Part shown: one piece after another, positions 34,269-43,232 of the stretch
How the letters are laid out: the number at the start of each line of letters is the position of its first letter
How positions within the stretch are numbered: position 1 is the first letter of the stretch
Assembly (NCBI GenBank): GCA_021816925.1
Contig: JAKAWQ010000004.1
Location: 62,001-126,000 of the forward strand
DNA from: Pseudomonadota bacterium
GTDB taxonomy: Bacteria > Pseudomonadota > Alphaproteobacteria > Acetobacterales > Acetobacteraceae
Length of the DNA: 64,000 nucleotides
Direction of reading: 5' to 3'
Position numbers and translations under genes: made by a program
Notes under the pieces: model-generated
The model's input: the letters and a program-made list of their open reading frames with translations, nothing else
Told to the model about the DNA's origin: nothing
Databases searched by the model: none

Positions 34269-34282
34269 TTGATCCTGATCAA
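34269..34282 (+). promoter_or_regulatory. FNR box upstream of a frameshifted secreted-protein gene
   Basis: TTGAT-CCTG-ATCAA, a perfect FNR consensus. It is only 37 bp before the ATG at 34319, so a class II start of transcription would almost coincide with that ATG. Either the true start codon is downstream (TTG at 34337 or 34349) or the site acts differently. Confidence 0.7.
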
Positions 34283-34318
34283 GGTGCCCGCTTCGGAGGG
34301 GCGGCAGAAGGGGCTGCG

Positions 34319-34842
34319 ATGGACGGGGAAGATTTATTGGCCGGTTGCTTGCGCGGTCGCGGGGCGTCTCTGGCGGCAACACTGCTTGTTACGCTCTTCG
34401 GGAGCGCCGCCGGCGCGCTGGCGGCGCCGAGAAAGGTGACCGTGACTCCCCAGCCCATGGTGGCGACCCGGCCCGCGGCCGGGCACGAATTCGAGGGCTG
34501 GTTCGTCCTCGATAAACCGCCCGATCCGGCAGTGGCCGGTTACGCGGTACCGGCCGGCGCCGCGATCCGGATTATTTTCCCGGACACATTCACGCCGATC
34601 GCCGGAGCGCACCCGGAAGCGGTACTGCTTTACGGCTGGCTGCAGAAGGCGATCGGTGTCCCTCTGACGGTCATCCGTGATTCGGCCCGTCCGGGCTCGA
34701 TCCGGCCAGATTGGGGCCAGGATATGCGAGGCTTGGCATTCTCCGCTTTGTTATGCAGGCCGGCGACGTGACGGGTACGGCGAACATCACCGCTCACCTT
34801 GCGGGCGGCCCAACCTGCCGCCTCCGCGTAATCGTCGAGTGA
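34319..34842 (+). pseudogene. Frameshifted small exported protein
   Basis: The first frame has a signal peptide (SLAATLLVTLFGSAAGALA) and then FEGWFVLDKPPDPAVAGYAV, IRIIFPDTFTPIAGAHPEAV, LLYGWLQKAIGVPLTV, ending at 34771. From about 34720 another frame continues the protein with LRFVMQAGDVTGTANITAHL and stops at 34842, 5 bp before the next start. One frameshift joins them. The function is unknown; the fold may be a beta-sandwich. Confidence 0.6.
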
Positions 34843-34847
34843 ACGCC

Positions 34848-36119
34848 ATGGCCACGATGCCTTTGCAGCCGCCTGCGCCGCTTCCTGAAAGCCTGCCCCG
34901 GCCGGGCGAGGTAACGAAGCGGCGGCGTCTGCCGCGCCGCCCACGCTCATGGCGGGGCGCTGCGCTGTCGGCCGCCGTCATCCTCGCCCTCGCTGCTGGG
35001 GCCGGATCGCTCTGGCGCAGCTACACGCGGCCGATCACGGTGCAGATTGCGCCCGTGCAGGCAAAGGTCGCGGAGCAGGTCTTCGGCCTCGGCACTATCG
35101 GCGCCGACGTGCAGTCCGCCCTCGGGTTCAAGGTCGCAGGCGTCATTTCCGAAATCGACGCGAACGAGGGCGACCACGTGAAAACAAGCCAGGTTCTGGC
35201 GCGGCTCGACGCCCGCGACATCGCCGCCGAAGTCGCCGTGGCGCGCGCCGGCGTGCTTGAGGCCCGGGCTGCCATCGACAAGGCCAAAGCCGATGTCGCC
35301 AACGCGGACGCAAGCGTTGCTAACGCCATGGCGATCGCGGCCCGCCGCCAGGCGCTCCTCGCGCAAGGCTACGCCTCGGCCGAAGAGACGCAGAATGACG
35401 TGACGGCAGAGCGCGTGGCGCAAGCCAACCTCAGAGTTGCCAAGGTAGAGGTGGAGACGGCACGCGCCGGCTTGGCGGGGGCGCTGGCACAGCAAAGTTT
35501 CCAGCAGGCGACGCTTGCGAACTACACGCTCCGTGCTCCGTACGACGGCTGGGTGCTCGCGCGTAATCTCAATCTCGGGGCCGCCGTGGTGGCGGGCCAG
35601 GCGGTGTTCACGCTGGCCGAGCCGCGAACGATCTGGGTGGTGGGGTACGTGGATGAGCGGCTGGCCGGACGCCTCAAGCCGGGACAGCCGGCGGAGATCA
35701 CGCTGCGCTCGGAGCCCGGCAGGCGCTACGCCGGCCACGTCGCGCGGATCGAGATCGAGAGCGACCCGGTGAATGAGGAGCGACTGGTTGATGTCGCCTT
35801 CGACCGCCTGCCGCCCAACATCCACTTGGCCGAGCAGGCGGAAGTGACCATCACGACGGCCGTGCTGCCGCGCGCGGTGGTCGTTCCTGAGGCCGGCGTG
35901 CAGGATTTCGCCGGAGATCGCGCAACGGGCGGGCGCGGCACTGTCTGGACCTTGGAACACGGGCGGCTCGCGCAGCGTAACGTGACGTTCGGCCCCGAAC
36001 TCCTCGACGGCCACCTCCCGATCCTCTCCGGCCTCCCCGACGGCGCCGGCGTGGTGTTGCCGCAAGCGGGCCTCAGCATCGGCCGCGCCGCGACTGTGGC
36101 CAAGGGAGCGGCGTCGTGA
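34848..36119 (+). CDS. HlyD/RND-type periplasmic adaptor of a DevBCA-like exporter
   Basis: Membrane-fusion protein of 423 residues: a proline-rich cytoplasmic N-terminus, one transmembrane helix (AALSAAVILALAAGAG), a lipoyl half (GVISEIDANEGDHVKTSQVL), a long alpha-hairpin (about 115-215) and second lipoyl half (LRAPYDGWVLARNLNLGAAV), then beta-barrel (TIWVVGYVDERLAGRLKPGQ). The longer upstream frame overlaps the previous gene, so ATG 34848 is preferred. It overlaps the permease by 4 bp. No outer-membrane factor is adjacent. Confidence 0.9.
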   Translation: MATMPLQPPAPLPESLPRPGEVTKRRRLPRRPRSWRGAALSAAVILALAAGAGSLWRSYTRPITVQIAPVQAKVAEQVFGLGTIGADVQSALGFKVAGVISEIDANEGDHVKTSQVLARLDARDIAAEVAVARAGVLEARAAIDKAKADVANADASVANAMAIAARRQALLAQGYASAEETQNDVTAERVAQANLRVAKVEVETARAGLAGALAQQSFQQATLANYTLRAPYDGWVLARNLNLGAAVVAGQAVFTLAEPRTIWVVGYVDERLAGRLKPGQPAEITLRSEPGRRYAGHVARIEIESDPVNEERLVDVAFDRLPPNIHLAEQAEVTITTAVLPRAVVVPEAGVQDFAGDRATGGRGTVWTLEHGRLAQRNVTFGPELLDGHLPILSGLPDGAGVVLPQAGLSIGRAATVAKGAAS

Positions 36120-37258
36120 ACCTCGCACTTCGCGACGTGCGGCGGAACAAGCTGCGTTTTGCGCTGACGGCGCTCGGAGTGGGCATGCTGCTCGGCGTGG
36201 TGATCGCGATGACGGGAATTTATGAAGGCGCGCTCGCCGACGCACTCGCCCTGCCTCGCGCGCTCCGGGCCGACCTCTGGGTGGTGCAGCAGCGCACCTT
36301 CGGCCCGTTCGCCGAACCCTCGCGCATTCCGCGCGACACACGCGAGCTGATCCGCCGCATGCCCGGTGTGGCGGCCGCCGGCGCCGTCACCTTCCAGACG
36401 GTGCAGACGCGCGTCGGCCCGAAGCCAGTGCGGCTCTTCCTTGAAGGCTACGAAGTCGGCCGGCTGGGCGGTCCGGCGAACATCATAGCCGGGCACGGGC
36501 TGACCGAAAGCCATTACCAGATCGTGGTCGATACCTCCTCGGGACTCCACCTCGGCGAGAACGTGCCGCTCGGCCCGTACCATGATCCCTACACCGTGGT
36601 GGGTCTCACGCGCGGGATGGTGAGTTCGGGCGGCGACCCGATGGCATGGGTCAATCTGCTCGATGCGCAGGCGTTGCAATTCGCGGTGCCGCCGGCGCTC
36701 GAGCGGCGGGAGCAAGCGTCGGGGCGCAGTCCGCCCACCACCACCGACATCAACGCCGTGCTGGTGCGCCTTTCGCCGGGTGCCTCCGTGAAGGCGGTTG
36801 CAGCCGACATTGCCCGCTGGAAGCACCTCTCCGCCGTCCCCGAGGCCGAGGAGGAGAGCTACCTCACGCTGTTCGTGATCCAGAAGATGCAACAGCAGCT
36901 TGGCATGTTCATGGGCGTCCTGGTCGCCGTTTCGGCGGTCATCATCACGCTCATCATCTATACGCTCACCATGGACAAGCTGCGCTCGATCGCCACGTTG
37001 AAATTTATCGGCGCACCGGATCGCGTGATCATCGCGATGATCGTGCAACAGGCCCTGGCGCTCGGGCTCAGCGGCTTCGGCGTCGGCCTGGTCTTGATCG
37101 AGCAGGTGAAGGGATATTTCCCGCGGCGGGTGCAGATAGAGACGCGGGATCTTCTGATCATCCTTGCCATCGTCACCGTGGTCTGCCTCGCCGGCTCGAT
37201 GCTCGGCGTGCGCGCGGCGGTCAAGGTCAACGCGGCGGAGGCTCTGGCCAGTGGATGA
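36116..37258 (+). CDS. FtsX-like ABC transporter permease (DevC/MacB type)
   Basis: Permease of 380 residues with one N-terminal helix (ALTALGVGMLLGVVIAMTGI), a large periplasmic domain (about 40-260) and three C-terminal helices, including VSAVIITLIIYTLTMDKLRS. This is the DevC topology. Its stop overlaps the ATPase start by 8 bp, so expression is coupled. With its neighbours it probably exports a lipid or small molecule across the envelope. Confidence 0.9.
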   Translation: MNLALRDVRRNKLRFALTALGVGMLLGVVIAMTGIYEGALADALALPRALRADLWVVQQRTFGPFAEPSRIPRDTRELIRRMPGVAAAGAVTFQTVQTRVGPKPVRLFLEGYEVGRLGGPANIIAGHGLTESHYQIVVDTSSGLHLGENVPLGPYHDPYTVVGLTRGMVSSGGDPMAWVNLLDAQALQFAVPPALERREQASGRSPPTTTDINAVLVRLSPGASVKAVAADIARWKHLSAVPEAEEESYLTLFVIQKMQQQLGMFMGVLVAVSAVIITLIIYTLTMDKLRSIATLKFIGAPDRVIIAMIVQQALALGLSGFGVGLVLIEQVKGYFPRRVQIETRDLLIILAIVTVVCLAGSMLGVRAAVKVNAAEALASG

Positions 37259-37985
37259 ATCTCTGCCATTCGATCGTCTGCCGCGCGTCGAGCTGCGTGC
37301 GATCAGCAAACATTTCGGTCGGGGAGAGGCGCGCGTCGATGCGTTGGTCGATATCAAGCTCACCGTGCGCGCGGGCGAAGTGGTCGGTCTGCGCGGACCC
37401 TCGGGCTGTGGCAAGAGCACGCTCCTCAACGTGATCGGCTGCGTGACCGAGCCCTCGAGCGGCTGGATGCAGCTCGACGGCGAGCCGGTCTATGATGGGC
37501 GTTTTCTGCGGAGCGACCTGCGCAGGCTCCGGCTGACGAAAATCGGCTTCATTTTTCAGACCCACAACCTGCTACCGTTCCTGACCGCGACCGAGAATAT
37601 CGCCGAGGCGATGGAGCTTGCAGGCATCCGGCGGCACGAGGCACGCGAGCGTGCGGAGGCGCTGCTCGACTATTTCGACATGCGCCAGATGCGCGCCTAT
37701 CCCTCGGAGCTTTCGGGCGGCATGGCGCAACGTGTCGCGATCGCGCGGGCGATCGCCAACAGCCCGCACATCATCCTGGCCGACGAGCCGACCGCCCCGC
37801 TCGACTCCGTCCGTGCGGGCGCCGTGATGGACCTCCTCACCCGCATCGCCGCAGACCAGCACGCGGCCGTGCTCGTGGTGACGCACGACGAATCGATCTT
37901 CCATCGCTTCGACCGGCTGATCGGCATGCGCGACGGCCGGATCGAAGGCGAGCAGGTGCCGGCGCACCCTGCCCTCGCCCCATAG
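37251..37985 (+). CDS. ABC transporter ATP-binding protein (DevA/LolD type)
   Basis: ATPase of 244 residues: Walker A GPSGCGKSTLLN, Q-loop FIFQTHNLLPFL, signature LSGGMAQRVAIARAI, Walker B ILADEPT, H-loop VTHDESIF. After Walker B it reads APLDS in place of the usual AALDS/GNLDS D-loop. GTG at 37251 starts inside the permease stop region. Directly followed by a P-type ATPase fragment. Confidence 0.9.
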   Translation: MDESLPFDRLPRVELRAISKHFGRGEARVDALVDIKLTVRAGEVVGLRGPSGCGKSTLLNVIGCVTEPSSGWMQLDGEPVYDGRFLRSDLRRLRLTKIGFIFQTHNLLPFLTATENIAEAMELAGIRRHEARERAEALLDYFDMRQMRAYPSELSGGMAQRVAIARAIANSPHIILADEPTAPLDSVRAGAVMDLLTRIAADQHAAVLVVTHDESIFHRFDRLIGMRDGRIEGEQVPAHPALAP

Positions 37986-37994
37986 GCCACGGCC

Positions 37995-38744
37995 GTGTCT
38001 GAGCCGGGAGCCGGGGCGCCGGCGCTGAGGCAGGCGGGGCTCCGCATCGCGATCTCGACCGCAACCGACGTGACCAAGGCGGCCTCGAGCATGGTGATGA
38101 CGGGGCCTGGTCTGGTCGGCATCCTCGATACGATGCGCAAAGAGCGCATCGCCTTTCAGCGCCTGCTCAGCTTCAGACTCAACATACTGGTCAAGAAGAT
38201 CGAGAGCGTCGCCTTCCTGGCGGTCGGGCTCGCCCTCTCGGGTCGCGCGGTGCTGACACCCGCCCTGGTCGCGCTGATGTTCATCACGAATGGCCTTCTG
38301 AGCATGGTGCTGACGACGGATCGTGCCAGCCCTGCCAAGGCGCCGAGCCGGTGGAACATGCAGAACGTCATCGGCGTGGCGATTGCGTTCGGCCTCTGCA
38401 AGCTGGCGTTCTCCTCGGCGGCTCTCGCGTTCGGCCGCTACCGCCTCGGACTCGGCCCCGGCGAGCTCAGGACCCTGGCTTTCGTTACGCTGGTCTTCGG
38501 CAATCAGACCGTTCTCTTCGTGCTGCGCGAGCGACGGCCGTTCTGGTTCTCGAGGCCAGGCGGATGGGTACTGGCGGCCGCGGCAGCGGGCGTCGCCTTC
38601 GCCACAACGCTTGCCGGTTCCGGTGCCCTGATGGCAGCACCGTCGTGGTCATTGCTGGCCGGGATCCTCGCGGCAGCGGGCGCGTTCGCTTTGGTTCCCG
38701 ACCAGGTGAAGCACCCCGTGACGGCGGCGCTGGGGGTCGCATGA
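37995..38744 (+). pseudogene. C-terminal remnant of a P-type cation ATPase
   Basis: The first residues, GAPALRQAGLRIAISTATDV, match the hinge of P-type ATPases (GDGVNDAPALRQA...), and the rest matches the C-terminal transmembrane bundle of the H+/Mg2+ group (FQRLLSFRLNILVKKIESVA, ALVALMFITNGLLSM). The phosphorylation site DKTGT, nucleotide-binding domain and first helices are missing: about 250 of roughly 800-900 residues remain. The frame is open and could be translated from GTG at 37995, but it cannot be a working pump. Confidence 0.8.
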
Positions 38745-39322
38745 GCGGCGTATCGGGGAAGCCTCGCATCCCGATCGCGTGGTGGGCGATCGCCGCAGTT
38801 CTTCTCGTCGCGGGGGCAGCGTTCCTCATGCTCGTCGGAAGGTCCACGCAGCAGAAGACGCTTTCGTACAGCGCATTCCTCGATCAGGTCGATGCCGGCC
38901 ATGTCGCGAGCGTCACCTTCACGGGAACCGACATCTCGGGACAATTGAAGCGCCCGCCTGGCATCAACGGAAACAACACCACCCCGTCAACGTTTCGGAG
39001 CAAGGTTCCGGATTTCGGCGATCCTGGGCTGATCCCTGAGCTCCGCAGCCACCACGTCGCGATCACGGTTGCCGTACCATCGTCGTGGGCCTGGCTGCTC
39101 TCGCGCCTTCCCCTGCCGATGTTGCTCTTCCTTGCTGTCATGATCATTGCCGCGTTTGTCAGGATTCTACGCGGCGGGGCCGCGGCACCGGCCTCTGGCC
39201 CAATGGCCTTTCCGGCCCACGGCATCATGGGGCTGGTGTCGCGTCTCTTCGCACCCCGGGAAGAGCCACCACGCACCGGAGACGGGGCGGAGAAACGGAA
39301 GCCTGACACTGAAGCTCCGTAG
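38741..39322 (+). CDS. FtsH N-terminal (periplasmic) domain protein without AAA or protease domain
   Basis: Protein of 193 residues: TM helix ([20 protein letters not shown]), the FtsH extracellular domain ([47 protein letters not shown]), second TM ([18 protein letters not shown]) and a charged tail ending [11 protein letters not shown] full FtsH continues with Walker A, SRH and HExxH; here a stop follows the tail, so it is either truncated or a dedicated FtsH partner. The ATG overlaps the P-ATPase remnant stop by 4 bp. Confidence 0.8.
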   Translation: MSGVSGKPRIPIAWWAIAAVLLVAGAAFLMLVGRSTQQKTLSYSAFLDQVDAGHVASVTFTGTDISGQLKRPPGINGNNTTPSTFRSKVPDFGDPGLIPELRSHHVAITVAVPSSWAWLLSRLPLPMLLFLAVMIIAAFVRILRGGAAAPASGPMAFPAHGIMGLVSRLFAPREEPPRTGDGAEKRKPDTEAP

Positions 39323-39447
39323 GCAGGTGGCGAGCTTGGCCGCGAGCGCCGGTCCACGCCGCCTGCGGCGACGCTCGCCGGGTTCCGGTCGCTGGTATAA
39401 GGGAAGCCGAAGGGCGCGTCCTCTGCTCCCTCTGGAGCAACGTCACC

Positions 39448-40857
39448 ATGGCCGGACTTTCGAGCCGCGAAGCTTTCCGCACGCCGCGCGTCAGTACCAT
39501 GCGCGCCGTCCCGGTGGCCGGCCAGGACTGCATGCTGCTGAACCTTGCCGGCGCGCATCAGCCCTTCTTCACGCGCACTGTCGTTCTCCTCGAAGACAGC
39601 GCCGGCAACACCGGCCTCGGCGAGATGCCGGGCGGGGAAAGCATCCGCCGCACGCTCGAGCGTTCGATACCGCTCGTCCTCGGCCGGCCGATCGGCGAAT
39701 ACCAGGCAATCCTGAACGCGATCCGCGCGAGCCTGCGCGGCGGGGCGGCCGAGCGGCGGAAGATCCAGCATCAGGTCGGCTCCGCGGCGGAAGCCGCGGT
39801 CCTCGCGCAGCCCCACGAAATCAATCTTCGTATCGATAACGTCATCACCGCGGTCGAGTCCGCACTCCTCGACCTGCTCGGCCAGCATCTCGGCGTGCCG
39901 CTCTGCGCATTGCTCGGCGGCGGCCAGCAGCGCGAGGCGGTGCGAATGCTCGCCTATCTCTTCTTCGTGGGAGATCGTACGCGGACGGATCTCCCTTACC
40001 CCGCGGGCGAGGGTGCGCCGGAAAGCTGGGCGCGCGTGCGCACCGAGCCCGCGCTCAGCCCCGAGGCGATCGTGCGCCAGGCCGAAGCGGCGACGGCGCG
40101 TTACGGCTTCGCCGACTATAAGCTCAAAGGCGGCGTGCTCGACGGCGCCGAAGAAATGCAGGCCGTCGAGGCGCTCAAGCGTCGCTTTCCCGAAAGCCGC
40201 GTGACGCTCGACCCGAACGGCGCATGGTCGCTTGCCGAGGCGATCGCGCTCGGCCGCGCGCACACGCATGTGCTCGCCTATGCCGAGGATCCGTGCGGGC
40301 CGGAAGACGGCTACTCGGGGCGCGAGGTGATGGCCGAGTTCCGCCGCGCCACAGCAATCCCCACCGCAACCAACATGGTGGTGACGGACTGGCGCCAGCT
40401 CGGTCACGCGCTGCATCTGAACGCGGTCGATATTCCGCTCGCGGATCCGCATTTCTGGACGCTGCAAGGGTCCGTGCGCGTCGCCGAGCTCTGCGATGCC
40501 TTCGGCCTCACCTGGGGCTCGCACTCCAACAATCACTTCGACATTTCGCTCGCCATGTTCACCCACGCCGCGGCCGCCGCGCCCGGGCGTATCACGGCCA
40601 TCGACACGCACTGGATCTGGCAGGAAGGAACCGAACGCCTCACCAAGACCCCGCCCGAGATCACGGGCGGTGAAGTGATGGTGCCGGACCGGCCGGGCCT
40701 CGGCGTGGAAATCGACCCCAAGCGCCTCGAGTGGGCGCACGCGCTCTTCCGCAAAGTCGGCCTCGCCGCGCGCGACGACTCCACGCCGATGCAATATCTC
40801 GTGCCCGGCTGGAAATACGATCCGAAATGCCCGAGCCTTGTCAGGACTCGGCCCTGA
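39448..40857 (+). CDS. gudD: Glucarate dehydratase
   Basis: Enolase-superfamily enzyme of 469 residues converting D-glucarate (or idarate) to 5-keto-4-deoxyglucarate. The lid/barrel landmarks are [19 protein letters not shown]-like N-terminus, catalytic KLKGG at about 228-232, metal ligands in LDPNGAW and [24 protein letters not shown], and the catalytic His in [16 protein letters not shown]. Length close to the family norm of about 445. No glucarate transporter or aldolase is adjacent; an MFS gene and another enolase-superfamily gene follow nearby. Confidence 0.93.
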   Translation: MAGLSSREAFRTPRVSTMRAVPVAGQDCMLLNLAGAHQPFFTRTVVLLEDSAGNTGLGEMPGGESIRRTLERSIPLVLGRPIGEYQAILNAIRASLRGGAAERRKIQHQVGSAAEAAVLAQPHEINLRIDNVITAVESALLDLLGQHLGVPLCALLGGGQQREAVRMLAYLFFVGDRTRTDLPYPAGEGAPESWARVRTEPALSPEAIVRQAEAATARYGFADYKLKGGVLDGAEEMQAVEALKRRFPESRVTLDPNGAWSLAEAIALGRAHTHVLAYAEDPCGPEDGYSGREVMAEFRRATAIPTATNMVVTDWRQLGHALHLNAVDIPLADPHFWTLQGSVRVAELCDAFGLTWGSHSNNHFDISLAMFTHAAAAAPGRITAIDTHWIWQEGTERLTKTPPEITGGEVMVPDRPGLGVEIDPKRLEWAHALFRKVGLAARDDSTPMQYLVPGWKYDPKCPSLVRTRP

Positions 40858-40881
40858 GGCGAGGGCTTCGCAGCCGCGACG

Positions 40882-41370
40882 CTATCCGAAGTCGATCTTG
40901 AGCTTGGCGTTGGCAAGGCCGGGAACGGATATGCCTCCCTCGATCGACCAGCCCTTGGGAGTGATCATGGTCTGGATGACGCTCCAGATCCAGTTCGCGA
41001 GCCGGCCGAGAAGTCCGCTGAGGGCAGCCCACCAGCCCCCGGGCTGAGGAGCTGCAGCGGCCGCGTGCTGGACGTTGTTCAGCGCCTCGACGGCTTCGAG
41101 CTCCGCCGCCATGGCGAGCGTAAGCGCGTGGGCGGCGAAAAGGCCGTGCAGCGCCTTGGAAGCGCTCGCGCTCCAGCCCCCGTCCGGGGGCGCGAGGAGG
41201 CGGTCCATCGCGCTTCGGTATTGTTCGAGGTCGGCGTGCGCGGCGTGGGCCTCCTTCTTGGAGATCTCGCGGCCGGGGCGCGGCAGGTTTTGAGTGAAGT
41301 TGCGAATCCTCTCGATCGCGCCGGTAACGAATTCAGGATTTTCGCTGAGGAGAAGGGAATCGGGTTGCAC
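40882..41370 (-). CDS. Hypothetical protein
   Basis: Protein of 162 residues that I do not recognise. The GTG at 41370 lies 9 bp after GGAGG, better supported than the ATG further upstream. The N-terminal two thirds are helical and charged (EFVTGAIERIRNFTQNLPRP, AHAADLEQYRSAMDRLL-like); a Trp-rich hydrophobic stretch GGWWAALSGLLGRLANWIWS follows, ending with ISVPGLANAKLKIDFG. It is convergent with gudD. Confidence 0.6.
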   Translation of the reverse strand: MQPDSLLLSENPEFVTGAIERIRNFTQNLPRPGREISKKEAHAAHADLEQYRSAMDRLLAPPDGGWSASASKALHGLFAAHALTLAMAAELEAVEALNNVQHAAAAAPQPGGWWAALSGLLGRLANWIWSVIQTMITPKGWSIEGGISVPGLANAKLKIDFG

Positions 41371-41493
41371 AGTCCATTTCCTCCGGGTGCATGTCGTTGG
41401 CGGGCACGGCAGTAGAGGGCCAGGGCGCGCCGAGCGAGGAGTCCCGTTCGCGAGCGCGCACGTCAACATCCTCGCATGCGGCAGCAGTGGAAA

Positions 41494-42771
41494 TCAGGCA
41501 TGGTTTGCGGCAGGGAGCAGCGCGAGGGCGATTACGAACGCCGCGATGGGCGGCAGCGCCAAGCCAACGAATGCGAAGCGCCAGCCGATCCGCGCGATCA
41601 GCGTGCCGCCAAGCGAGGAGGAAAGCGACGCCCCGATCCCCTGTGCGGTCATCACCGCCCCGAGTGTCGTTTGCGTGCGGCCCGAGCCCCAGGAGAGATC
41701 CGCCACCAGCGGCGGGGTGATGACACCGAGGGTGCCCGCGCCGAGCGCATCGAGGATCTCGACAGGCACCAGCCAGAACGGCGCCTCGCCATAGGCTGCC
41801 ATGATCCCGCGCACGACGAGGACGGCGCAGGCGAAGAGAAACAGCGGCACCTTGCCGTACCGCTCGGCGATTGCCCCGGCGACGAGCGCGACCCCGATCA
41901 TTGCGAATTGTGCAACGACAACGCAGGCCGACATCCACTGCGTCGCGTTGCCGTGCCCGAGGTGAGCGAGCCTGAGCCCGAGCAAGGACAGCATCGCCGC
42001 ATTGCCGAGATGGAAGAAGAGAAGCGTAAGCGCAAACAGCAGCACCGGCCTATGGCGGAAAGCCTTGAACGCCGGTTCAGGCTTGGCGGCGGCGGGAAGG
42101 CCGATGCGCCGGGTCTCTCCGCCCGGGCGCGCGAGGCACGGCAGCGCGGCGATGGTCGCCGCGGCCATGACGCCGAGCACGAGCACCGCCGCATCCGCGC
42201 CAAGCTTGGCTGCCCCGGCAAAAATCAACAGTGCGGCGGTGACGTTGCCCGCGTTGCTCCACGCTGCGTTGGTCCCCTGCTGCAGGGGGAAGTCGCGCTG
42301 TCCGACATAGGCGAGGCTCGCCGCGGCGATCGCCGGGCCAATCACCGATCCGCCGATCGAGGTCAGAAGAAGGCCGAACAGGACGAAGAGCGGTGAGCGG
42401 CCGCTGACGAGCACCACGGTGCCGAGCAGGATCAGCGCCGACCCGGCGCCGATCATCAGTCGCGGCCGGCCGAAACGATCGACCAGCGCCCCGCCCGGCG
42501 TGTTGCATACGAGGCCGGCAATGCCGCCCACCGTCAGCACGAAGCCGATGCGCTCCGGCTGCCAGTGCAGCGCCGAGGCGAGCCAGGCGGGCAGGAACGG
42601 CCCGAGCCCGCCCGCCACATCGGCGATGAAGAAGTTGACCGCATTGAACAGCGCGGGTGCGCGCCGCGGCGCGGCCGGCCATGCGCGAGCGCTCAGGACC
42701 CCATGGCCGGCGGCAGCGGCGCCCTCGCGAGACCATCGCACAAGCCGCGTGCTGCTCCGTAAATCCGCCAC
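41494..42771 (-). CDS. MFS transporter
   Basis: Major facilitator of 425 residues with 12 hydrophobic segments. Landmarks are FNAVNFFIADVAGGLGPFLP in helix 1, GGALVDRFGRPRLM in loop 2-3 and MTAQGIGASLSSSLGGTLIA late. GTG at 42771 has GGAG 8 bp upstream; the first 35 residues are not membrane-like, so a start nearer helix 1 is possible. Divergent from an enolase-superfamily gene, so it might import the acid sugar used there (inference). Confidence 0.85.
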   Translation of the reverse strand: MADLRSSTRLVRWSREGAAAAGHGVLSARAWPAAPRRAPALFNAVNFFIADVAGGLGPFLPAWLASALHWQPERIGFVLTVGGIAGLVCNTPGGALVDRFGRPRLMIGAGSALILLGTVVLVSGRSPLFVLFGLLLTSIGGSVIGPAIAAASLAYVGQRDFPLQQGTNAAWSNAGNVTAALLIFAGAAKLGADAAVLVLGVMAAATIAALPCLARPGGETRRIGLPAAAKPEPAFKAFRHRPVLLFALTLLFFHLGNAAMLSLLGLRLAHLGHGNATQWMSACVVVAQFAMIGVALVAGAIAERYGKVPLFLFACAVLVVRGIMAAYGEAPFWLVPVEILDALGAGTLGVITPPLVADLSWGSGRTQTTLGAVMTAQGIGASLSSSLGGTLIARIGWRFAFVGLALPPIAAFVIALALLPAANHA

Positions 42772-43232
42772 GCCCGCGGCTCCGGCGGCTCTTCGTTTAC
42801 CATCGGCACTTCAAGAACGGTCAAATGTGCGAGCCCGAGCGCGGGCACGGTCCTGTCCACGGCGCGAGCCTCGCCGCGATAGCCATTGCCGGGCGGGCAG
42901 GAGGTCGGAAAGGGCTCATGTTCAGAGGTCCGCGCGGTCGATGCGAAACGCAAGGCTAACCCCGCTCGCCGGCCGGCACAACGGGATGACGGGAGGAACG
43001 CCATGTTCCTGCCGACACGCGGCCGCGTTCCGGTAGGGAGTTCGCGAGCGCGCAAGCACATGGGTACGGGCGAGCATCAGTGCCTTCGTGTGAGCCGGGC
43101 GCCCCTCATCATCGAAAATCTCCCCCACACCGGACCGCGCCCGAGCATTCCAAGTGCCGTGCCACCCTGGACATCGCTCGCGCACTGCCGTCTCATGACG
43201 CATGAGGCGGCTGCGCGATCGGAGGAGCCGGC
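42772..43232. other. Divergent intergenic region, no gene seen
   Basis: The 461 bp hold only overlapping frames rich in Arg and Pro without recognisable protein. The region should hold promoters for both the MFS and enolase-superfamily genes, but I see no clear -35/-10 or inverted repeat. Confidence 0.4.

Noticed and set aside
38884-40794. A 636-codon minus-strand frame opposite gudD
   Set aside because: The plus strand encodes a complete glucarate dehydratase with all active-site motifs; the opposite frame is a shadow.
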